Assembly: GCF_000487995.2 (NCBI RefSeq)
Contig: NZ_CP097562.1
Coordinates: 372,001-436,000, forward strand
DNA: 64,000 nucleotides
Direction: 5' to 3'
Source of the DNA: Mucispirillum schaedleri ASF457
Lineage (GTDB): Bacteria > Chrysiogenota > Deferribacteres > Deferribacterales > Mucispirillaceae
Of this stretch, positions 8,554-17,229 are shown one piece after another (within the stretch, counting starts at the first letter, position 1; the number at the start of each line of letters is the position of its first letter). Below the pieces are notes generated by a model, which was not told the origin of the DNA, did not search any database, and was given only the letters and a program-made list of their open reading frames with translations. The translations under genes were made by a program, and so were the position numbers.

Positions 8554-8582
8554 TTGATATGATATATTAATATGCTTATAAA
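8554..8582 (+). promoter_or_regulatory. Sigma-70-type promoter of the IHF-merR pair
   Basis: TTGATA (8554-8559), a 17-bp spacer and TATAAA (8577-8582) lie 40 bp before the IHF start, in the short gap after the membrane-protein gene. Confidence 0.6.
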
Positions 8583-8621
8583 TATAAAATATTATAAATC
8601 ATATTTTTAAGGGGGATAAAA

Positions 8622-8897
8622 ATGACAAAAGCAGATATGGTTGAAAATATCCACAGTAAACTTGGGTTGACTAAAAAAGATATTGCCAAAATCGTTGATG
8701 AAGTTTTTGAAATGATAAAAACTGATATTTTGAAATCTGAAAATGTTAAAATATCAGGATTTGGTAATTTTGAAGTGAAAACAAGGGGAAGAAGAATTGG
8801 TAGAAATCCTAAAACTGGAGAAGAAACTGTTATTGAACCAAGAACTGTTGTAGTATTTAGACCTAGCCAAATATTTAAAGATGAAGTAAATGGTTGA
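8622..8897 (+). CDS. IHF/HU-family DNA-bending protein
   Basis: 91 aa. The HU/IHF fold is complete: the N-terminal helical dimer part (TKADMVENIHSKLGLTKKD), GFGNFEVKTR at the first strand and the DNA-inserting arm with RNPKTGEE. The RGRRIGRNPKTGEE version and the linked MerR gene resemble the IhfA type more than plain HU. It binds and bends DNA as a dimer; no partner subunit gene is seen here. Start has a strong AGGGGG ribosome binding site. It may work with the sigma-54 activators in this window, which often need IHF bends (inference). Confidence 0.92.
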   Translation: MTKADMVENIHSKLGLTKKDIAKIVDEVFEMIKTDILKSENVKISGFGNFEVKTRGRRIGRNPKTGEETVIEPRTVVVFRPSQIFKDEVNG

Positions 8898-9252
8898 TAA
8901 ATTTTATAAAATTGGAGAAGTATCTAAAATGCTGGATTTGCCAGCATCAACATTAAGGTATTGGGAAAATCAATTTAAACAGTTAAAACCTATAAAGTCT
9001 ACTGGTGGGCAAAGATTTTATACAAGTAAGCATATATATTTACTGGAGCAGTTAAAAGATATGCTCCATAATGAACGCTATACTATTGAAGGCGCAAAAC
9101 AGCGTTTAAAAGAAATTATCTCTAATAAAGAACATATTGATATTAACTCTAATGATAAACCTAGTGATAATACAGAAACTGCTGCTCTATCAACATACAG
9201 CATAGAAGATATAAAAAAAGAGTTAAATGAAATATTAATGTTATTACAATAA
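8890..9252 (+). CDS. MerR-family transcriptional regulator
   Basis: 120 aa. N-terminal MerR winged helix: FYKIGEVSKMLDLPASTLRYWE (helix-turn-helix) then the wing GGQRFYT, a helix to about residue 75, and a short polar tail instead of an effector domain. There are no Cys clusters, so no metal-sensing evidence. It overlaps the IHF gene by 8 nt and is translationally coupled. IHF plus a short MerR protein is a recurring pair in several phyla; its target is unknown. Confidence 0.88.
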   Translation: MVDKFYKIGEVSKMLDLPASTLRYWENQFKQLKPIKSTGGQRFYTSKHIYLLEQLKDMLHNERYTIEGAKQRLKEIISNKEHIDINSNDKPSDNTETAALSTYSIEDIKKELNEILMLLQ

Positions 9253-9283
9253 TATAGCCAAGTATATTAAATATTTATATTTC

Positions 9284-9317
9284 AGCAGGGATGATTTATA
9301 CATTTCCTGCTTTTTTT
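9284..9317 (+). terminator. Intrinsic terminator after merR
   Basis: AGCAGG (9284-9289) pairs with CCTGCT (9306-9311) followed by seven Ts in all (9311-9317), 32 nt past the merR stop. Confidence 0.75.
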
Positions 9318-9444
9318 ACACTTTTAAATAGTTAAAAAAATACAGGATGTATTTTCTTCTATAAGCATAGACAAATTTATTTCTGCTATATAAGATTATA
9401 AAAATTAAAGAATAATCATTTCTTGCAAGAGCTGTCTTTTTCTC

Positions 9445-9609
9445 TTCTTTGCTGCATTAAAATGTGAATTTCTTTATATTAACAAGTTCAAAAATATAGA
9501 ACAGTTTAAATATGAACTTGAAAAATATATTGATTTCTATAATAATTACAGAATAAAAGCTAATGGACTTACACCTTTACAGGAAAAAGAAATCTATTTA
9601 ATGGCTTAG
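9445..9609 (+). pseudogene. IS3/IS150-type transposase C-terminal remnant, copy 1
   Basis: 54 codons plus stop read as the typical end of an IS3-family OrfB: FFAALKCEFLYINKFKNIEQ, then YIDFYNNYRIKANGLTPLQ. The catalytic part is missing; the upstream sequence does not continue the homology. After the stop the sequence runs AAAAATTTTTAGGTAAGTTCA, and IS3 elements end in CA, so this may be the true right end of the element. Copy 2 (9833-9997) starts at exactly the same codon. Confidence 0.8.
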
Positions 9610-9709
9610 TTAAAAATTTTTAGGTAAGTTCATTATAACAACTGTGACTATGAGAACTTATACAGAAATACAGATTATCACAATCAGTTTATACTGAGCC
9701 AAAGGCGAA

Positions 9710-9827
9710 GTATCTAAAAAGCTAGATAGTTTAAATATATTATGCACTGTTGTAATATATAATTTAGATTTTTCTCCTTTAAAATCAGGCTCAAAATGAC
9801 TATATTCTAAGTTTTTAGGATAAGTCC
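9710..9827 (-). repeat. Dispersed intergenic element, copy R1
   Basis: In minus orientation it begins GGACTTATCCTAAAAA and contains the family core TTTGAGCCTGATTTTAAAGG and ATATTACAACAGTGCATAAT. It ends near TTTAGATAC. The same core occurs at 21848-21955, 27320-27427, 55380-55472 and 60482-60601. It sits directly against transposase remnant copy 2. Confidence 0.75.
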
Positions 9828-9832
9828 AAAGT

Positions 9833-9997
9833 TTCTTTGCTGCATTAAAATGTGAATTTCTTTATATTAACAAGTTCAAAAATATAGAACAGTTTAAATA
9901 TGAAATTGAAAAGTATATTGATTTCTATAATAATTATAGAATAAAAGCTAATGGACTTACACCTTTACAGGAAAAAGAAATTTATTTAGTTACCTAG
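9833..9997 (+). pseudogene. IS3/IS150-type transposase C-terminal remnant, copy 2
   Basis: Near-identical to copy 1 over 165 bp (differences include ELEKYI to EIEKYI and the last two residues MA to VT), in the same orientation 388 bp downstream. It keeps an open frame, so decay is recent or the fragment was duplicated after truncation. The flank GGATAAGTCC on its left belongs to the dispersed element R1; on its right AAAAATTTTTATGCAAGTTCA matches the end next to copy 1. Confidence 0.8.
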
Positions 9998-10399
9998 TCA
10001 AAAATTTTTATGCAAGTTCACCTTTTTGATAATTTAAAGATATATATCTTAAATCAAGAGCAGAATTTTTTTCATATCATTATATACTATTCATATAGTC
10101 TCACCACATACATAATGCTTAATTATCCATATATTTACAGACCAGTTTTAATGGTAGAAGTCTATTTTTTAGCATATTAAAATGATACTTAAATAAAGTG
10201 CCTTTAATAGTGCAGTATACTCTGCTGACTGTTTAATTTATGATAAATTATAGTATTTGTTACATAAACTAATTTATCTATTAGATATGTAAAATTTAAA
10301 AATTAGGGAAATGCAGTCCCAGTTATTTTTCCAGCTTTTTATTGAAGTGGCTATACTAATTTAGATACTACAAATTAGATTTTACTACTTTATATATTA

Positions 10400-11452
10400 T
10401 CAATACTGCTGTTTATTATAATATTTTTCATCTACTTCTATAAGTCCTGCAACACCTACCCCAACAAGACGCAATGGAACAATTCCTGCATTATGCTCAT
10501 CAAAAAGTGATTTTGCATAATTAAAAATATCATCACCGGAAAAAATAGGAATATATAAAGTTTTACGAAGTGATTTTGATTCAAACCTAAAAGTTTTCCA
10601 GTTAATAGTAATAACTTTTGCAGCATATTTTTTATAAATAAGTTTTTCTGATATTTTTTCAGATAATGATTTCATATAATCATATATTTCCTGTTTAGAA
10701 GAAATATCGTATGGAAATGTTGTTGCTTTGCTTATAGATTTATTTTCAAGCTTTGTTTCTGTATCTTCTTCATATATACCCTGCACTGCATTATAAATTT
10801 TCTGTCCATGATTACCAAGATATATTTCCAGTTTTTCTTTTCCTGCAAGTCTTAATTCCTGAACAGTAAATATACCATATTCGGCAAGTTTTGCTTCAGT
10901 GCTTGCACCAATTCCCCATACTTTTGATAGTGGAAAAGAATCAATAAATGAAACAGCACTATTTTCATCTACTATATAACATCCATCAGGCTTATTTACA
11001 CTTGTAGCCATTTTTGCCATTAGTTTATTAGGACCTATGCCTATTGTGCATGTAATATCAAAATATTTTTTTGTTACATATTTTATCTTTTTAATTAAAA
11101 GCTCAGTTTCCATATTAATATTTGTAATATCTGCATAAGCTTCATCAATAGATGATATTGTAATTTTAGGAACAATTTTAGATATTAAATTAAATATGTT
11201 AGATGATATTTTTTCATACTTATTAATATCTACTGGAAGAAATATTATATCAGGACATAAGCTCTTTACAGCAATACTGCTCATACCAGAAGATACACCA
11301 TATTTGCGGGCTTCATAAGAGCATGTGCATACTACTCCCCTTTCATAAGCACCACCAACTGCAAGCGGCTTTTTTTTCAGATATGGTTTAAATGCCTGCT
11401 CACAGGATACATAAAATGCATCCATATCTATACACATTATACGGTGTTTCAT
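10400..11452 (-). CDS. dinB: DNA polymerase IV (Y-family translesion polymerase)
   Basis: 350 aa, the normal length. Catalytic carboxylates are visible: D9 in CIDMDAFYVS, then D103 and E104 in SSIDEAYADIT. The finger region has YEARKYGVSSGM, and a thumb helix-hairpin-helix lies around VWGIGASTEAKLAEYG. It bypasses DNA lesions at the cost of fidelity. It starts 10 nt after lexA stops, so it is in the lexA transcript and should be SOS-induced. It could also be called an ImuB/UmuC relative, but the motifs and length fit DinB best. Confidence 0.93.
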   Translation of the reverse strand: MKHRIMCIDMDAFYVSCEQAFKPYLKKKPLAVGGAYERGVVCTCSYEARKYGVSSGMSSIAVKSLCPDIIFLPVDINKYEKISSNIFNLISKIVPKITISSIDEAYADITNINMETELLIKKIKYVTKKYFDITCTIGIGPNKLMAKMATSVNKPDGCYIVDENSAVSFIDSFPLSKVWGIGASTEAKLAEYGIFTVQELRLAGKEKLEIYLGNHGQKIYNAVQGIYEEDTETKLENKSISKATTFPYDISSKQEIYDYMKSLSEKISEKLIYKKYAAKVITINWKTFRFESKSLRKTLYIPIFSGDDIFNYAKSLFDEHNAGIVPLRLVGVGVAGLIEVDEKYYNKQQY

Positions 11453-11462
11453 TAATTACCTA

Positions 11463-12071
11463 TCAAAAATGATACCCCTGCTCTCTAAATCTTAAAAGCA
11501 TAACATATCTGCCTATTACTTCAAAAGAATCATCATTTGTAACAGGAATTGGTTGGAAATCATTATTAGCAGGAAGTAAAAATATACCGTCCTCACTTCT
11601 TTTAAAAGTTTTAAGTGTTACTTCTCCATTAAGACGAAAAGCACCGATTTGACCATTTGATATTTCTTTGCAAGGCTGAATAAATACATAATCTCCAGGA
11701 AGAATGCCTTTATCTTGCATACTATACCCATCAACTATTAAGAAAAAACCACCGTTAGAATTTCTAAGAAACTCTTTTACAGGAATGTAACCTTCAATAT
11801 TTTCTTCAGCCATAACTGGTACACCTGCTACAATTCTACCTATTATAGGAATACCTTTATCTTCTTCATGCTTTACAGCAGTAAGAGAACGGGCTCTGCC
11901 TGAAGATTTAGTAAGCATCCCTTTTGCTTCAAGCCTGTCCAGCATAGCTTTTATGGTAGATGGTGAGCTGACGCCCATACCTTGAGCCATCTCTCTAATG
12001 GATGGTGAATAACCATATTCTTTATGAAAATCTAAAATAAAGTTTAATAAACGCTCCTGTTTATCAGTCAT
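11463..12071 (-). CDS. lexA: LexA SOS repressor
   Basis: 202 aa from ATG 12071. Residues 1-65 are a winged helix (SIREMAQGMGVSSPSTIKAM). Autocleavage site A82-G83 in IVAGVPV, catalytic S117 in DGYSMQDKG and K154 in EVTLKTF are all present. RecA-triggered self-cleavage releases the SOS genes, here at least dinB. Start choice: a GTG at 12095 extends the frame, but it falls at the predicted transcription start inside the operator. ATG 12071 has GAGG-N6 in front, so it is preferred. Confidence 0.95.
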   Translation of the reverse strand: MTDKQERLLNFILDFHKEYGYSPSIREMAQGMGVSSPSTIKAMLDRLEAKGMLTKSSGRARSLTAVKHEEDKGIPIIGRIVAGVPVMAEENIEGYIPVKEFLRNSNGGFFLIVDGYSMQDKGILPGDYVFIQPCKEISNGQIGAFRLNGEVTLKTFKRSEDGIFLLPANNDFQPIPVTNDDSFEVIGRYVMLLRFREQGYHF

Positions 12072-12088
12072 GCCACACCTCGCACATT

Positions 12089-12131
12089 TGTTCACTAGAA
12101 CATTTATACTATTTATTTAGATTAATTGCAA
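12089..12131 (-). promoter_or_regulatory. lexA promoter with overlapping LexA-box candidate
   Basis: On the minus strand TTGCAA (12126-12131), a 17-bp spacer and TATAAA (12103-12108) form a good promoter. Immediately downstream, over the expected start site, lies TGTTC-TAGT-GAACA (12089-12102), an inverted repeat with 5-bp arms and a 4-bp centre. Position and symmetry make it the likely autoregulatory LexA operator. The half-site order (GTTC...GAAC) is the reverse of the Bacillus box GAAC-N4-GTTC. Confidence 0.65.
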
Positions 12132-13496
12132 CTATTTTTTATACTTTTCTAAATCATACGCTTTAATTTTTCTATATAAATATGTTCTTTCCATATCTAA
12201 CATTCTTGCTGTCTGAGTTACATTCCAGTTAGTAGACTGTAATACTTTTAAAATAAAAGTTTTTTCAAATTCATCGCGTGCTTCTTTTAAAGATGTGCTG
12301 TAATTTGTATCTACCACATGCTGTTCCATTTCACTAATTCCAGAAAGCATCATATTTGGAGCATCTTTTACATCTAAAATATTATCTTCTGATAATACAA
12401 CCATTCTTTCTACAATATTTTTTAACTGCCTAACATTTCCCGGCCATTCATAATTAATAAAAATATTCATTAATTCTTTAGTAACCTGTTTATCCTGCAA
12501 TCCATTTATGCTGATAGTCTCTTGAATAAAATGGTTTACAAGCAGTGGTATATCATCTTTTCTTTTTCTAAGAGGCGGAACTTCTATAGGTATAACATTA
12601 ATTCTATAAAACAAATCAGACCTGAAACGGTTAGAAGCTATTTCCAGCTGTAAATCTTTATTTGTAGCAGATATTAAGCGAAAATCTGACTTTATAATAT
12701 CATTTCCACCAAGCCTTGAAAACTCACCTGTTTCTAAAACTCTTAAAAGTTTTGCCTGCATCATTAGCCCCATATCGCCAATTTCATCTAAGAATAATAC
12801 TCCATTATTTGCTAGTTCAAATTTACCTATTTTTCTTTTTACAGAACCAGTATATGCACCTTTTTCTGAGCCAAAAAGCTCACTTTCTATTAATTCAGTA
12901 GGAACAGCAGAGCAATTTATTTCTACAAATGGTTTATCTGCGCGTTTACCAAGCATATGTATAAGTCTTGCAACATGCTCTTTTCCTGTTCCATTCTCTC
13001 CTGTAATTAATACCCATGAATTCATTGATGCTATTTTTTCTATACGCTCTTTAAGCCTTGTTATCTGCTGGCTTACACCTATTAAATCATACTTTTTAAC
13101 ATTTTTATATTTAGTGCTTCTTAAATCCTGCATTAAGCTGGCTTTATCATCAAGATGCTTAATAAGCATCACAATTCTTTCAAGAGAAAGCGGTTTTTCT
13201 AAAAAATCATAAGCACCATAACGGATAGTATCTACTGCTGTTTCAATAGTGCCATGACCGCTTATCATAATAACTTCTATTTCTGGAAAATGGCGTTTAA
13301 TTTCCTTTAATCCTTCAATACCGTCAATATCTGGAAGCCATATATCTAAAAATAATACATCAAATCTATTTTCCTGTAATTTATGAAATCCATCTGAATA
13401 GTTTAAACTGTAATTGCATTCATACCCTTCATCTTCTAATATGCCTTTAATTGCAGAACAAATGTTTTTTTCATCATCAATAATTAATATTTTCAT
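12132..13496 (-). CDS. ntrX: NtrX-type sigma-54-dependent response regulator
   Basis: 454 aa. Receiver domain with phospho-acceptor D51 in LFLDIWLPD. AAA+ domain with Walker A GENGTGKE (166-173), sigma-54 contact loop GAYTGS (213-218) and Walker B VLFLDEIGD (233-241). C-terminal Fis-type helix-turn-helix (NWNVTQTARMLDMERTYLYR). It activates sigma-54 promoters after phosphorylation by NtrY. The contact loop is normally GAFTGA; the final Ala to Ser change is unusual. The start overlaps the ntrY stop (TAATG). The NtrX name rests on the linked NtrY. Confidence 0.92.
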   Translation of the reverse strand: MKILIIDDEKNICSAIKGILEDEGYECNYSLNYSDGFHKLQENRFDVLFLDIWLPDIDGIEGLKEIKRHFPEIEVIMISGHGTIETAVDTIRYGAYDFLEKPLSLERIVMLIKHLDDKASLMQDLRSTKYKNVKKYDLIGVSQQITRLKERIEKIASMNSWVLITGENGTGKEHVARLIHMLGKRADKPFVEINCSAVPTELIESELFGSEKGAYTGSVKRKIGKFELANNGVLFLDEIGDMGLMMQAKLLRVLETGEFSRLGGNDIIKSDFRLISATNKDLQLEIASNRFRSDLFYRINVIPIEVPPLRKRKDDIPLLVNHFIQETISINGLQDKQVTKELMNIFINYEWPGNVRQLKNIVERMVVLSEDNILDVKDAPNMMLSGISEMEQHVVDTNYSTSLKEARDEFEKTFILKVLQSTNWNVTQTARMLDMERTYLYRKIKAYDLEKYKK

Positions 13497-15670
13497 TATA
13501 ATCCTCTTGGAAGTATTATTTTAAAATATGCACCACCTGCATCGTTATTGTCTGCAGTAATTGTGCCAGAATGTTCTTCTACGATTTTTTTAACTATTGC
13601 AAGACCAAGCCCTGTTCCACCCTGACGCCTGCTGAAATATGGTTTAAATAAATTAGGTATATCATTTTCATCTATCCCTGTTCCATTATCCCTGATATAT
13701 ATTTCTATATTATCATTTATTTCTAATACTTCAATACTTATTATTCCATTTTCTGCACCAATAATATAAACAGCATTTAAAATAATATTTTGAAACACTC
13801 GTCTAAACTGCAGTTTGTCTATATTAATTTCTATTTTACTTTCGCAGTTAATATTAAACAAAATATTTCTGTATGTTTCTTTATATAATGATATTGTATC
13901 ATTAAGAAGCGATAAAAGATTTACTACATGCTTATCTGCTTTTGGAAGCCTTGCAAACATATTAAACTCTTCTATTAGTTCTCTTAAATTTTCTGATTCT
14001 GTAATAACTATATCCATACATTCATTTATTATATTCCTGCTTTCAACATCTCCCATTTTTGATACTCTCCGTTTAACCCTTTCTGCCATGAGCTTTATTG
14101 GAGTAAGTGGATTTTTCACTTCATGAGCTATTTTAGTTGCAATATCTTTCCATAAAGCAACTTTTTGAGCATCAACAACATCCGTTACATCACTTAATAA
14201 TATTAATACCTGATTTTCATCACCTAAAACAATTTTGGATAAACTTAAAAAGAAAATTCTATTACCACTTTTATCTGATAAATCAAAGTTTTCTATTATT
14301 TCATCATGTTCACCTGCCATAAAATCTTTTACTTTGGTTAAAACTATTTTATCAAAAGCAGCACGGTTATCACCTATAAAAATATCAGCCTTAATATTTG
14401 ATTTTAATATCTGAAAATCATTTGAAACAAGTATAATAGATGAATCAACATTTTTAAATATTGCATCTATATACATATTATCCCTTGAAATCTGCTCAAA
14501 CATTTCTGATAAAACTATATTTTTAGAATAAAGTTCTGTAGTATATGTTTTCATTTGGGCTGTCATACTGTTAAATGCAGTAACTAAATCACCTATCTCA
14601 CCACCAGCATACTCTTTAACAGTCACATCAAAATTACCACTTGATATTTTCTGACTTGCCTTTGCAAGCTCTTCAATCGGTTTTGTGATACTTCTTGCAA
14701 AAAGCATACTTATCCAGATAGATGAAAAAAGCAGCAGTAAAGATATTTGTAAAAGCTGCATAATACTTGAATTTTTAATAGGATATGCAAAATATAAATT
14801 TTGATTATATGTATTTAAATCTTTTTGAATAGCTCCCAAATCATTATATAATAAAGGTGATGTATATTTTAAAATCAATATACCGCCCTGCTGCTCAAAC
14901 TGATTATCTGTATAACTTCCTGCCCAGTGAATACCGCGAGCAATATCTTGATAACCATATATATATTTATCTCTTTCTAATTCCTGCCTGTGAGTTAAAA
15001 GTTTTTCCAAAAGATAAGTATCATAAGAATTATTACAATTTAAGATTATATTATTATCCTTATCAAAAACGATAATACTTGTAAATATATTGTTATATAC
15101 ATATCTGCAAATATCATTAGAATAGCTTTTAATTTTATGAGAAGAAAACAATTTTTTTTCAGTAAGTAATGATTGAAAATAATTTAGATAATTATTCAGC
15201 TCCTGCTGTTCATAATGTCTAAAATCATTCACTAAAACACCTGACTTATTAACTATGCCGCTAACTTGATTTGCAAACCATTTATTAATACTGTCATTCA
15301 AAAGCTGGCTGGAATAGATAAATATAATAGTTACAGGAAAAATTGTTACAACAAGAGAAAATATTAAAAGCTTTATTTTTAAAGTGCCACGCTGTTCTGA
15401 TAAAATTTTTACCAAATTTCTAAAAATTAATAAAAGCAGCACTATGACTAAAATAATATTAATATTAAGCAGTAAAAACATAGAAATATTAGAAGATAAA
15501 GGATAACCTAAATGGGTAATATTTTTGCCTGCAATAATATTAATAACTACAACAATAAGAAAATATATTAAGTATCTTCTTAATTTAACCTTAACATCAC
15601 CATAAGATGGTGATGTTAAAAATTTAATAAAGTTTAAAAGGTTTGTTTTAAATTTATCAAATATAGTCAT
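13496..15670 (-). CDS. ntrY: NtrY-type membrane sensor histidine kinase
   Basis: 724 aa. Several N-terminal membrane helices (about residues 28-125) precede a large periplasmic loop and another helix at about 300-325. A HAMP segment follows (RSITKPIEELAKASQKISSG), then a PAS region. The HisKA box has H516 in IAHEVKNPLTPIK, and the HATPase domain has the N box, DNGTGI and GGTGLGLAIVKK. It phosphorylates NtrX, typically in response to nitrogen or redox cues; the signal here is unknown. It lies 20 nt after the secreted-protein gene and couples to ntrX. Confidence 0.93.
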   Translation of the reverse strand: MTIFDKFKTNLLNFIKFLTSPSYGDVKVKLRRYLIYFLIVVVINIIAGKNITHLGYPLSSNISMFLLLNINIILVIVLLLLIFRNLVKILSEQRGTLKIKLLIFSLVVTIFPVTIIFIYSSQLLNDSINKWFANQVSGIVNKSGVLVNDFRHYEQQELNNYLNYFQSLLTEKKLFSSHKIKSYSNDICRYVYNNIFTSIIVFDKDNNIILNCNNSYDTYLLEKLLTHRQELERDKYIYGYQDIARGIHWAGSYTDNQFEQQGGILILKYTSPLLYNDLGAIQKDLNTYNQNLYFAYPIKNSSIMQLLQISLLLLFSSIWISMLFARSITKPIEELAKASQKISSGNFDVTVKEYAGGEIGDLVTAFNSMTAQMKTYTTELYSKNIVLSEMFEQISRDNMYIDAIFKNVDSSIILVSNDFQILKSNIKADIFIGDNRAAFDKIVLTKVKDFMAGEHDEIIENFDLSDKSGNRIFFLSLSKIVLGDENQVLILLSDVTDVVDAQKVALWKDIATKIAHEVKNPLTPIKLMAERVKRRVSKMGDVESRNIINECMDIVITESENLRELIEEFNMFARLPKADKHVVNLLSLLNDTISLYKETYRNILFNINCESKIEINIDKLQFRRVFQNIILNAVYIIGAENGIISIEVLEINDNIEIYIRDNGTGIDENDIPNLFKPYFSRRQGGTGLGLAIVKKIVEEHSGTITADNNDAGGAYFKIILPRGL

Positions 15671-15690
15671 ATAAGAATACTAATGATATA

Positions 15691-17097
15691 TTACTCTCTA
15701 AAATCTCTTAAAAATATAACTTTTGTCATAAAAAGTTCAGAATCTATACATTGTGTATTTTTATCTTTAAATAATGATAAATATGCAGATATTTCTTTTT
15801 CACTTACTCCTTTTTTAGATAATATTTTAGCAACATCTACTTTTTCTATACAGTCATAAGGAAGTGAAGTTAATTCATAAGGAACAGTTATTTCTAAATC
15901 CGTAACAATAGTTTTTCTTAATTTTCCATATATACCGTTAAGTCCTGAATTTTTTAATTTTAATAATCCAGGATTTTCATATCTTGGTGCATCAGCTGTA
16001 TGAGTATACCTGATTAACAATATGCCTTTTGATATATTATCTACTCTATAAGCAAAACCAGCTATTTCTTCATTACTTATTAAAAGCTCTGCTATGTTAT
16101 TTTTATCATATTTTTTTAATACTTTTTCATTTTTGCCATTTTTTTCTATAATTTCTATTTTTTCAAGAGTAAATTTTGGCAGATATTCATTAAGAAAATG
16201 GTTGTCCTGCTTTGGCAGTGATGGTAAAAGTAAATCTTTATCTTTATTTTGTTGTATAAACTTTGCTATTTTATTTTCAAATACAAATGGGCGTGCTTTT
16301 TCTGATTCTAAAACAGCACTGCCTGAATGGTCTTCTATTTTATCTTTTCCTTTTTTTAATTCATCAAAATAAACAACAACCTGACTGATATTTTTTTCAT
16401 TTTTATAAAGTTCAGGTGCTCCTACATATTGAGCCATCCATTCAGTAACATATCCTACTTCATAAGCATGTGGATATACAGAGTACTGTAATGAGCTTTC
16501 AGTAATATATTCCAACTGTTTAGATTTATCATAAGTTATACCGTTTAGTTTTAAAGAAGGATAAATTGTATTTCTTAAAAACACATCTTTCTTTGATAAA
16601 AAGATAGAAACATCATTCTCTGTTTTAGTTACAAAAGATGATGGCTGCATATTCGTAAATAACATTTTTTGAAAAAGAAGATTTTTTGTTTCATCATCAT
16701 AAAAAGTGCGTTTTACAGGGTTAAAAAGTGCTGAAAGATAGCTAAGCTGTAGATTTTTTTCATCTTTTTCATAAGAGCGTGCAAGATTCATAATATAATC
16801 ACTTGCCAAAATCTCTACTGCCTGAAAATTAAATGATACAAAAAAAGATACATAATCTAAATCGCTGACTTTAAAGCATGTAGAGCCTTTTTCACACCTT
16901 TCTTCAAACTTACATGTAGGATAAGCATATTTTTTATTATCAAAAACACAAGAATATGTAATTTTTTTGACTTCATTATTATCTACTAATGTCTCATAAC
17001 TATTTGGTGCCGCAGCAAAGCAATTTGTGCTTAAGTTTAAAGCATAAAATGCCGATATGCAGATAAAAGCTAAAATAAGTGTTGTAAATTTTTTCAT
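15691..17097 (-). CDS. Secreted protein of unknown function upstream of ntrYX
   Basis: 468 aa, no family recognised. It has a clear signal peptide (MKKFTTLILAFICISAFYAL, cleavage likely after NCFA at about 29). The mature part is mixed alpha/beta with four Cys near the N-terminus (SCVFD, TCKFEERCEKGSTC), which could form disulfides in the periplasm, and one late Cys pair (YDCIE, TQCID). Its operon position directly before a sensor kinase with a large periplasmic loop makes a sensory partner possible, but that is only inference. AGGAG precedes the ATG. Confidence 0.6.
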   Translation of the reverse strand: MKKFTTLILAFICISAFYALNLSTNCFAAAPNSYETLVDNNEVKKITYSCVFDNKKYAYPTCKFEERCEKGSTCFKVSDLDYVSFFVSFNFQAVEILASDYIMNLARSYEKDEKNLQLSYLSALFNPVKRTFYDDETKNLLFQKMLFTNMQPSSFVTKTENDVSIFLSKKDVFLRNTIYPSLKLNGITYDKSKQLEYITESSLQYSVYPHAYEVGYVTEWMAQYVGAPELYKNEKNISQVVVYFDELKKGKDKIEDHSGSAVLESEKARPFVFENKIAKFIQQNKDKDLLLPSLPKQDNHFLNEYLPKFTLEKIEIIEKNGKNEKVLKKYDKNNIAELLISNEEIAGFAYRVDNISKGILLIRYTHTADAPRYENPGLLKLKNSGLNGIYGKLRKTIVTDLEITVPYELTSLPYDCIEKVDVAKILSKKGVSEKEISAYLSLFKDKNTQCIDSELFMTKVIFLRDFRE

Positions 17098-17229
17098 ATA
17101 TATAACTCCTACTACTACAAAGTATTAATAGTTTATTTTATTAAAATTATATTATTAAAAAAAATTGTTTGCAAGGATTTATAGTATAATGTATATATTT
17201 TTTTATTATTTTTTAAAATGAGGCATTGC

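Larger units (their letters stand above)
9253..10399. other. Gene-free region with IS remnants and a dispersed repeat
   Basis: 1.15 kb without an intact gene. It holds the merR terminator (9284-9317), two copies of a transposase tail (9445-9609 and 9833-9997) and one dispersed element between them (9710-9827). From 10020 to 10399, upstream of nothing and downstream of dinB, I see only A/T-rich sequence with stop codons in all frames and no convincing promoter or RNA. The region looks like decayed mobile DNA. Confidence 0.7.

Noticed and set aside
10020-10399. Replication origin or small RNA in the A/T-rich gap beside dinB
   Set aside because: No DnaA-box cluster, no hairpin-plus-T terminator and no promoter pair with good spacing were found.
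12072-12095. GTG start giving LexA an extra N-terminal CARC motif
   Set aside because: The predicted transcription start falls at this codon and the GAGG ribosome binding site lies after it, so the CxxC is not translated.
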